Made by a program: the position numbers and the translations under genes. 5,411 bases of DNA from JAAEQG01 sp043803085 (GTDB lineage: Bacteria; Planctomycetota; Phycisphaerae; UBA1845). Below are positions 1 through 4,578 of the stretch, in pieces. The stretch spans positions 1 to 5,411 of the forward strand of contig JAZDKM010000092.1 in the NCBI GenBank assembly GCA_043803085.1, read 5' to 3'. A model generated the notes under the pieces. That model saw only the letters and a list, made by a program, of their open reading frames with translations, was not told the origin of the DNA and searched no databases. Position 1 is the stretch's first letter. Each line of letters opens with the position of its first letter.

Positions 1-822
1 GTTGTCCAGCACTACCTGCACGTCGTAGCACAGACCTGCGGTCATCACCACGGCGGTGTTGAACCACCCCGAGCCCACGGGGTTCTTGACGAGGATACGA
101 CCCTTGGTGATCCCGGACCGCGCCGAGCGGGTGGAGACGAACTCGAGCTGGACCACCTTGGCGTCGGTCCGCCCGTCGTAGATGAAGAACTCCCAGTCCC
201 GCTTGGAAGTGACGTCTTGGGGCTTGGGACTGAAGGACAACGAGTAGATCGTCCCACCGCAATCCAGTTCACCCCCCAGCGTCCGGAACAGCTCACTGAC
301 GACGTAACCATCCTCCGGGTTCCCGGTAGACGACGGGGTGCACTTCACCGTCCTATCATTGAACAAATCACCTGTCTGGCAGCCGGGGGCACTGATCGTG
401 CAGGTTCCTTTCGGGTTCTCCCAGTAGATCCCGTCGCCATCATAATCGATCTGGGACACCGGCCGCCCACTGCTGAACGGCGGATTGGGCTGGAACCCGT
501 TCCAGGGATTCTCGCCCGCCTGGAAATCACACTCGTCGGGGATGATGTCAGCGTCGACATCCGCCGAGAGGCCGCACGTCGGCAGCGGATCCCCGGGCGG
601 AAAATCCACCAAGCAGAGGTTCCCGGTGTGCGGGTTGGTGGCGCTACAACTCGTGTCGCAGATGTCGGGCACCCCGTTGCCGTTGCAGTCCACCATGGTA
701 AGGTCCGGCGGTAAGGTGGCGCAGCTCTGGGCGAACGCGGCGGGCACCCCAGCCCCCGCGGCGAGCACCATTACGCCAAACCCGCTACACACGAAACGAT
801 GGCATCTTGACCTGGTCACCAT
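1..822 (-). CDS. Secreted calcium-loop (TSP3/dockerin-like repeat) protein, 3' end outside window
   Basis: The frame is open for 274 codons from an ATG at 822 to the window edge. Residues 1-31 form a signal peptide: basic n-region (MVTRSRCHRF), hydrophobic core, and an AFA cleavage site before Gln32, so the protein should be exported. Three acidic loops follow: DCNGNGVPDICD at 45-56, DVDADIIPDECD at 88-99 and DYDGDG at 126-131. They resemble thrombospondin type 3 or dockerin-type calcium loops, and the Cys-containing form is typical of planctomycete surface proteins. The mature part has many Cys (for example 34, 46, 55, 59, 70, 83, 98), consistent with disulfides. From about 185 onward (DWEFFIYDG, GSGWFNTAVVM, CYDVQVVLDN) the sequence looks beta-rich and could begin a concanavalin A-like fold; this is a guess. 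The 822 start is chosen because AGGAGGA lies 3 nt upstream and the signal peptide follows directly. The frame stays open further upstream, with alternative starts at ATG 981 and GTG 1083. Export and repeats are solid; function is unknown. Confidence 0.85.
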   Translation of the reverse strand, partial: MVTRSRCHRFVCSGFGVMVLAAGAGVPAAFAQSCATLPPDLTMVDCNGNGVPDICDTSCSATNPHTGNLCLVDFPPGDPLPTCGLSADVDADIIPDECDFQAGENPWNGFQPNPPFSSGRPVSQIDYDGDGIYWENPKGTCTISAPGCQTGDLFNDRTVKCTPSSTGNPEDGYVVSELFRTLGGELDCGGTIYSLSFSPKPQDVTSKRDWEFFIYDGRTDAKVVQLEFVSTRSARSGITKGRILVKNPVGSGWFNTAVVMTAGLCYDVQVVLDN

Positions 823-825
823 GAT

Positions 826-832
826 TCCTCCT
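826..832 (-). promoter_or_regulatory. Shine-Dalgarno site for the secreted-protein gene
   Basis: On the minus strand AGGAGGA is followed by ATC and then the ATG at 822. It is a near-consensus ribosome binding site at short spacing. It decides the start in favour of 822, the codon that directly begins a signal peptide, over the upstream in-frame starts at 981 and 1083. Confidence 0.7.
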
Positions 833-932
833 GTCTTAATCACTGGCGCATCTAAGCCCGGCAGCAGCGCCGGTCGAAACGGTTGAACCATCACCACCGC
901 CCTGATCCCCGAGATCCGGCGATGGGTCCGAA

Positions 933-965
933 AAGAAGCCCGAGCAGATTTGTCTGCGGCTTCTT
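933..965 (-). terminator. Terminator-like hairpin in the 5' leader (possible attenuator)
   Basis: On the minus strand an 8-bp stem (AAGAAGCC with GGCTTCTT) is stacked on a 5-bp stem (GCAGA with TCTGC). The apical loop is CAAA, with a 3-nt bulge (TCG) on the 3' side. The 3' arm runs into a T-rich stretch (CTTCTTTTCGG), as in an intrinsic terminator, though the T-run is short. It lies between the promoter at 1163-1191 and the start codon at 822, so it could end transcription early or regulate the secreted-protein gene. No known riboswitch class was recognised. If translation really begins at 981, the hairpin would be inside coding sequence and this reading would weaken. Confidence 0.4.
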
Positions 966-1162
966 CCTCCTCCTCGTCCATCTCTCTTCCCCCTCCTGTC
1001 CAAGCGACTGAGCGCGATCCGGCACGTCCCGCCTGCAAACACGGTCCATCCCTGGATAGCCGCCCGTGAAAACGGCGCTTCACGGCGCACCTCCCTTCGA
1101 GATTAGACTGTGCTGCGGAGCCGGGCGGCGCCGATCCCTCAGGTGACGCCCGCCAGTGTTCT

Positions 1163-1191
1163 ATTCTAGCCCCTGCTTGCGACCTTGGCAA
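1163..1191 (-). promoter_or_regulatory. Sigma70-type promoter for the secreted-protein gene
   Basis: On the minus strand TTGCCA (-35, positions 1186-1191) and TAGAAT (-10, positions 1163-1168) are separated by exactly 17 nt. Each hexamer matches the sigma70 consensus at 5 of 6 positions. Transcription would start near 1155 and read toward the gene beginning at 822. In a GC-rich background this match is unlikely to be casual, but it has no experimental support here. Confidence 0.6.
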
Positions 1192-1440
1192 GATGTGGCC
1201 CATATTTCCTGCGTCGCCCGGGCAGGCTGGATATCCGGACCGGCCCCGATTATCGCGGAGCGTGCCCGAAAATACACTGTGACTTGAACGCGCCGGCCGT
1301 TTGGGCAACGCCACCTCCTGCCAACGTCTCAAACCGATCGTCCGCCCGGGCTGGCGGTTCCGCGATGGTAACCCTGGGGGTGCATCAGTTCAGAACGGCA
1401 CTGGTAAAGGCCGAAAACGTGGTAAGTGTGCCACCCGGGT
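1192..1440. other. Intergenic stretch with no gene seen
   Basis: This is the space between the stop of the zinc-ribbon gene and the promoter of the secreted-protein gene. Open frames cross it on the plus strand but show no domain, signal peptide or ribosome binding site, and look like GC-rich background. The only structure seen is a small GC-rich hairpin near 1341-1356 (CCGCC with GGCGG), which lacks a T-run and is not a convincing terminator. Confidence 0.4.
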
Positions 1441-1734
1441 TCAGCCGGAGGCCCGGGGCCGGCCGCATTCGAGACAATTCGGCTCGCTGGGATCGTCCAC
1501 CGGAGTCCCGCAATGGGGGCAACGCTCGGGAGGCGGTCGGGGCGGTCCCACTGTCCACGCGTACGTTAAGCCGCAGACCAGGGCTGGAATGCCTACGACG
1601 GCCATGAACCGCCAGCCCGTTCGCCAGGCATAAGGAATGAGTGGGTCGACCACCCGGATGACCACGAAGGCCAGTGGTAGGGCGGCCAGCCCGGCGGCGA
1701 AAACGGCGGCGGTTCTCATCACCCGTGGAATCAT
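1441..1734 (-). CDS. Small two-helix membrane protein with C-terminal zinc ribbon
   Basis: This 97-residue protein begins at ATG 1734 and ends at a TGA at 1443-1441. Two hydrophobic segments, about residues 7-28 and 42-62, should cross the membrane. The C-terminal tail carries Cys72-Pro-His-Cys75-Gly and Cys87-Leu-Glu-Cys90-Gly, a four-Cys zinc ribbon. The Pro-rich linker PPRPPPE separates helix 2 from the ribbon. Such short helix-plus-ribbon proteins are common and mostly uncharacterised in Planctomycetota; the ribbon probably faces the cytoplasm. The start is preceded by a G-run (AAGGGGGGGT) that could serve as a weak ribosome binding site; Met6 is an alternative. The gene is divergent from the GT-C-like gene, with a MITE-like element in between, and lies about 250 bp upstream of the promoter of the secreted-protein gene. 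The function is not known. The paired Cys motifs and two clean helices make it likely to be a real gene. Confidence 0.75.
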   Translation of the reverse strand: MIPRVMRTAAVFAAGLAALPLAFVVIRVVDPLIPYAWRTGWRFMAVVGIPALVCGLTYAWTVGPPRPPPERCPHCGTPVDDPSEPNCLECGRPRASG

Positions 1735-1774
1735 ACCCCCCCTTGGGAGCGTTTTCGACGGGCGCGGATATATC

Positions 1775-1926
1775 CTAGTGCTCCGTCAACGTTGATTTTG
1801 CGGGTTGCTGCCCATCCGTCGATGGGTGCCACTGCTCTTGAGCAGTGTCCAGCGTCGAAAGGCCACTGCTCAAGAGCAGTGGCACACTCGCCGGCAACCA
1901 CAATTTCAAGTGTCATGAACCACTAG
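1775..1926. mobile_element. CTAG-bounded MITE-like palindromic element, copy 1
   Basis: This 152-bp element starts and ends with CTAG. Its ends form an imperfect terminal inverted repeat of about 33 bp (23 matches by hand alignment). The core is a perfect 22-bp inverted repeat, 1826-1847 against 1864-1885, around a 16-nt spacer. Each arm is also a hairpin on its own: CACTGCTC-TT-GAGCAGTG at 1830-1847, and its 9-bp counterpart at 1863-1882. It shares its first 11 bp (CTAGTGCTCCG), a TGCGGGTT block at the same offset, and its core layout with the element at 4425-4578. No coding capacity is seen, so any movement would need a transposase supplied in trans. IS630-family transposases are known to insert at TA, preferably within CTAG, so they are candidates. 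It sits between two divergent genes. Confidence 0.7.
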
Positions 1927-1977
1927 GTCGATTTGGCCAACTGGGTCGAGGTCAAACCGATTACCCTTTCGCTCCCC

Positions 1978-2005
1978 TTGACGGTGCGTTCACTCCAGCG
2001 ATATT
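1978..2005 (+). promoter_or_regulatory. Possible promoter of the GT-C-like gene
   Basis: TTGACG (1978-1983, 5 of 6 to the -35 consensus) is followed after 16 nt by GATATT (2000-2005, 4 of 6 to the -10 consensus). Transcription would start near 2012, giving a leader of about 50 nt before GTG 2060. It lies just outside the CTAG-bounded element. The -10 match is modest, so this is tentative. Confidence 0.35.
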
Positions 2006-2059
2006 CGTCTTTTCGTGCCGGGCCGGGGGCTCCGGCGGCGCGGGGGAGAGAACGCAGAA

Positions 2060-4210
2060 GTGATCGGCGCGGTGGCAGAAACATCAAGCATCCAGCCTGA
2101 GTTGGAAGGTTATCCGAGAACCGGCGGCTCGTTCTGGGACGGGCCGCCCTTGCCACGCTGGTGGTCATGGTGGCACGTGCCCGAGTTGGCCGCCGTCTTC
2201 GTCACCGGCCTTGCGGTTATGACCTTCGTCTACGGCTCCGACACGGGCTTGCCCGGGTACGACGATTTTTATCACGCCAAAATGGCCGTCCTGCTGCCGC
2301 AGATCGGCCTGATCCACAAGTTCAAATGGCTGACCACCACCATCTTCGCCGACCGTTTTGTCAGCCACCATTGGGGCTTTCACGCCTTGATGGTGCCGTT
2401 CGTGTATGCCGGCCGCTGGTTGCGCGGTGACGATCTCATGGGGGCCAAGTGGGGGATCACCTTCTGCTTTGCCCTGTCGATGGTGCTGTTCCACCTGCTG
2501 CTGATGGTGCAGCGGGTGCGTTTTCGGTGGCTGTGGCTGGGTCTGTACCTGGTCATGCCGGGGCAGTTCTTCGGCCGGCACGCCTTCATTCGGGCCATTG
2601 CTCCGTCGCTGGCGTGCATGCTGGCGATCCTGCTGCTCATGTTCCGCCGGCGATACGCCTGGTGCGCACTGGTCACCGCCCTGTACGTCCACCTTTACCT
2701 CGGCGCCGTGATGTATGTGCCGGTGCTGGTGGGGGCATACTTTGCGGTCGGCCTCCTCGGCGAGGACGGCGACCGCGTCTCCTGGGAGCTCCCCGCCTGG
2801 GCGTTGGTGGGCCTGCTCGCCGGCCTGCTCACCCACCCCTACGGTGCCGGGGCGCCGGATTTTCTGAGAATCCAGGTTTTCGGCTCGGGTCTGACCCCGG
2901 ACATCCCCGTTGGCCGGGAATGGAAGTCGTACGAGGGCAAGCTGTGGGAGCTGGTTTTCGTCTATTTCGGCTTCACCCTGAGCCTGCTGGTGGTGGCGGT
3001 GGTGGCCCGGATGCGCATGGGCGAGCGGCTGAATGTCAGGGAGGCGGCGGTCCTGGTCATCAACCTCGTTTTCCTAACTATGGCCTTTCGGCAACGGCGG
3101 TTCATCGAGTACTGGCCGCCGTTCGGGCTGTTGACCTCGGCCTATTTGCTGGCCCCGTTGCTGGACCGTGTGGCAGACAGCGCCCGTCAAGCCGCCCGGC
3201 AGGTCGGAGCGGTCCGCCTGTGGCTCATGGCCCTGGGAGCCGCCAGCATGGTCGCCGCCGCAGGGATCGCGCTACTCTTTGCTCGCGGGCGGCGCCTGGG
3301 CATCGAGCCGTTTATCGCGGAGTGGCCGGTATGGGCGTTCGTCGTGGCCTTGGTGTCTTTGGGGCCGATGTCGCAGGTGTGGCGGTTTCGGGGCTCCCAG
3401 CTCCCGCTCCCCCCTTGGCTGGCGGGAGGAGCGAACCTGCTTTGCGGGGCCTTGTTACTCCTCGCCACTTTTAGTCCAATAATACTGGCGTTCAACACAG
3501 GGGACTTGCCACACGCATCGAGCCATGTCCCACTTTGGGCCTGGCTTGCCCTTGGCCTTGCTTATGTGGTCCTGCCCGGGATGGGCGGTGCGCTCCGATC
3601 CAAGGAAACCACGAGCCTCCGTGGCGGCCCATTGTTGCCGGCGCTTACGACCGTGGTGACGGGCACGGCGTTCGTGCTGGCGCTGGTCCTGGGCGGGGCA
3701 GGTCAGCTTGTGGACGTGCAACGGTCCACCCGGTGCAACTGGGATTTGCCCGCCGTGCGTGGGGCGATGGCCTTCGTGCAAGCCAACAGCCCGCAGGATG
3801 CCATCATCTTCACTGACGATTGGGACGTGTTCCCGGTGTATTTTTATTACAACCACTACAACCGCTACATTGTCGGGTTGGACCCTAAGTTCTCGCAGGT
3901 GCACGATCCAATACTGTGGGAGCGGTACGTGAAGATTACCCAGTCTAAGCGCTTCCCCGTGACCGCCACGGTCGAGGTTCCAGACGAAAAGGGGAAGCTG
4001 CAGAAGCAGACCGTCGAGGTGCGGCTGGAAGACATCCGTGACCATTTCGGGGCGGCGTTCGTCATCACCGATCCCGACCACACCCTGCTGGCCCGGAACC
4101 TGGAGGCCGCTCCCGATCTGGCCGAGCGGGTCTACCCGCCCGAAGAACGGCGCGATGGACGTTGGCCGCCCTTCACCATCTATCGCATCAAACCAAGAAT
4201 GGACAATTGA
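2060..4210 (+). CDS. Polytopic membrane protein, probable GT-C-type glycosyltransferase
   Basis: From GTG 2060 this encodes about 716 residues, with roughly 13-15 hydrophobic helices between residues 42 and 545 and a soluble C-terminal domain from about 555. After the first helix comes an acidic loop motif, GYDDFYH (66-72). It resembles the catalytic Asp motif in the first external loop of GT-C enzymes, such as DPYYH-like motifs of oligosaccharyltransferases. SHHWGFH follows at 102-108 and FRQRRFIEY at 343-351. The C-terminal domain has DDWD (586-589) and YYNHYNRY (596-603), reminiscent of the WWDYG region of STT3-type proteins. GT-C enzymes transfer sugars from polyprenyl-phosphate donors on the outer face of the membrane. 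Donor and acceptor here are unknown, and the family call rests on topology and motifs only. GTG 2060 is preferred because GGGGAGAG lies 9 nt upstream; GTG 2015 would add 15 Arg/Gly-rich residues. The last codons and the stop lie inside a 7-bp repeat array. Confidence 0.75.
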   Translation: MIGAVAETSSIQPELEGYPRTGGSFWDGPPLPRWWSWWHVPELAAVFVTGLAVMTFVYGSDTGLPGYDDFYHAKMAVLLPQIGLIHKFKWLTTTIFADRFVSHHWGFHALMVPFVYAGRWLRGDDLMGAKWGITFCFALSMVLFHLLLMVQRVRFRWLWLGLYLVMPGQFFGRHAFIRAIAPSLACMLAILLLMFRRRYAWCALVTALYVHLYLGAVMYVPVLVGAYFAVGLLGEDGDRVSWELPAWALVGLLAGLLTHPYGAGAPDFLRIQVFGSGLTPDIPVGREWKSYEGKLWELVFVYFGFTLSLLVVAVVARMRMGERLNVREAAVLVINLVFLTMAFRQRRFIEYWPPFGLLTSAYLLAPLLDRVADSARQAARQVGAVRLWLMALGAASMVAAAGIALLFARGRRLGIEPFIAEWPVWAFVVALVSLGPMSQVWRFRGSQLPLPPWLAGGANLLCGALLLLATFSPIILAFNTGDLPHASSHVPLWAWLALGLAYVVLPGMGGALRSKETTSLRGGPLLPALTTVVTGTAFVLALVLGGAGQLVDVQRSTRCNWDLPAVRGAMAFVQANSPQDAIIFTDDWDVFPVYFYYNHYNRYIVGLDPKFSQVHDPILWERYVKITQSKRFPVTATVEVPDEKGKLQKQTVEVRLEDIRDHFGAAFVITDPDHTLLARNLEAAPDLAERVYPPEERRDGRWPPFTIYRIKPRMDN

Positions 4211-4245
4211 GAATGGAGAATGGAGAACGGAAGATGGCGCATGGA
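4197..4245. repeat. 7-bp tandem array (unit GAATGGA)
   Basis: Seven imperfect heptamers run in register: GAATGGA, CAATTGA, GAATGGA, GAATGGA, GAACGGA, AGATGGC, GCATGGA. The first two units overlap the last codons of the GT-C-like gene, and the TGA stop (4208-4210) is inside unit two. The same unit returns in the opposite orientation at 4592-4633. Confidence 0.7.
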
Positions 4246-4250
4246 CAACG

Positions 4251-4326
4251 CTAGGCGAATGATTGGGGGTAGACCGAAGGGGAGCGTGACTCGCCTTGCA
4301 GGATTCGGGTAGGCGTTGCCCCCTAG
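4251..4326. repeat. Possible decayed CTAG-bounded element
   Basis: This 76-bp stretch lies between CTAG at 4251 and CTAG at 4323. It contains one imperfect hairpin (AAGGGGAG with CTCGCCTT, 4277-4297, one mismatch). The two ends pair poorly, so it may be only a spacer. CGCTAGGC at 4249-4256 recurs exactly at 4573-4580, on the far side of the two palindromic elements, which might mark the edges of a larger insertion. Confidence 0.25.
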
Positions 4327-4428
4327 CAGCCCGTGGCAAAAGTTGTGGCACAGGCTTCCAGCCTGTGTTTCCACGGGCAAGATGCCCGTGCCACAGCGCT
4401 CTTGGCCACTTTCACCACAGGCTGCTAG
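4323..4428. mobile_element. CTAG-bounded MITE-like element with two nested hairpins
   Basis: This 106-bp element has terminal inverted repeats of 21 bp, 4323-4343 against 4408-4428, with 18 matches; both ends begin CTAGCAGCC. Inside, TGTGGCAC (4344-4351) pairs with GTGCCACA (4388-4395). Two hairpins lie within: CACAGGCT-TCC-AGCCTGTG (4349-4367) and CACGGGCA-AGA-TGCCCGTG (4372-4390). It has no coding capacity. The terminal sequence differs from the elements at 1775 and 4425, so it is a separate family using the same CTAG boundary. The hairpins could also slow or end transcription leaving the GT-C-like gene, but no T-run follows them. Confidence 0.65.
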
Positions 4429-4578
4429 TGCTCCGACGCACCTTAGCCTGCGGGTTCGGAGTCGACCCCACTTGTGTGCCACTGCCGTTTCGGCAGTGCC
4501 GGTCGCAGGAGTCTTCCTGGAAAGCACTGCTCACAGAGCAGTGGCACACCCGAAACTTAAGCTGCGTTGGAGCGCTAG
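4425..4578. mobile_element. CTAG-bounded MITE-like palindromic element, copy 2
   Basis: This 154-bp element has terminal inverted repeats of 21 bp, 4425-4445 against 4558-4578, with 18 matches, starting CTAGTGCTCC and CTAGCGCTCC. GTGTGCCACTGC (4474-4485) pairs with GCAGTGGCACAC (4538-4549). The core holds two hairpins: CACTGCCG-TTT-CGGCAGTG (4480-4498) and CACTGCTC-ACA-GAGCAGTG (4525-4543). Size, left end, the TGCGGGTT block at offset 25 and core layout match the element at 1775-1926. Its first CTAG is also the last CTAG of the element at 4323-4428, so the two abut without a gap. Its right end supplies GTG 4541, a possible start for the phosphodiesterase gene. Confidence 0.7.

Larger units (their letters stand above)
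823..1162 (-). other. Long 5' leader of the secreted-protein gene
   Basis: About 330 nt separate the predicted transcription start (near 1155) from the ATG at 822. The leader holds the terminator-like hairpin at 933-965 and a second perfect hairpin at 1064-1085 (CCGTGAA and TTCACGG around an 8-nt loop). It also has a purine-rich tract on the minus strand at about 961-997. The frame of the downstream gene stays open through the leader. Two in-frame starts have purine-rich upstream sequence: ATG 981, which would begin MDEEEEEAADKSAR, and GTG 1083, preceded by GGGAGG at 6-nt spacing. Neither extension resembles a known domain, so the region is treated as untranslated leader, without certainty. 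Confidence 0.45.

Noticed and set aside
217..886. Plus-strand open frames at 217-714 and 485-886
   Set aside because: They are antisense to the secreted-protein gene, which has a signal peptide, calcium-loop repeats and a strong ribosome binding site; the plus-strand products show no domain.
836..1090. Minus-strand 84-residue open frame starting at GTG 1090
   Set aside because: Its product has no recognisable feature and it lies in the leader of the secreted-protein gene in a different frame. The GGGAGG near it fits GTG 1083 at least as well.
1185..1633. Plus-strand open frames at 1185-1607 and 1301-1633
   Set aside because: They are partly antisense to the zinc-ribbon gene and rich in Arg, Gly and Pro as expected from GC-rich background; no ribosome binding site or domain was seen.
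1766..1789. Promoter for the zinc-ribbon gene formed by TTGACG at the element end and the adjacent GGATATATCC palindrome
   Set aside because: The spacing between the TTGACG and the TATATC is only 11 nt, too short for a normal sigma70 promoter.
2165..4351. Long minus-strand open frames inside the GT-C-like gene (2165-2836 and 3455-4351), and plus frame 2449-3474
   Set aside because: These are shadows. The plus frame from 2060 gives regular membrane helices and family-like motifs throughout, whereas these give low-complexity His/Gln/Arg- or Pro/Gly/Arg-rich products.
4349..4390. Intrinsic terminator of the GT-C-like gene
   Set aside because: The two hairpins are strong but lack a following T-run and are explained as the core of the CTAG-bounded element; a termination role is possible but not shown.
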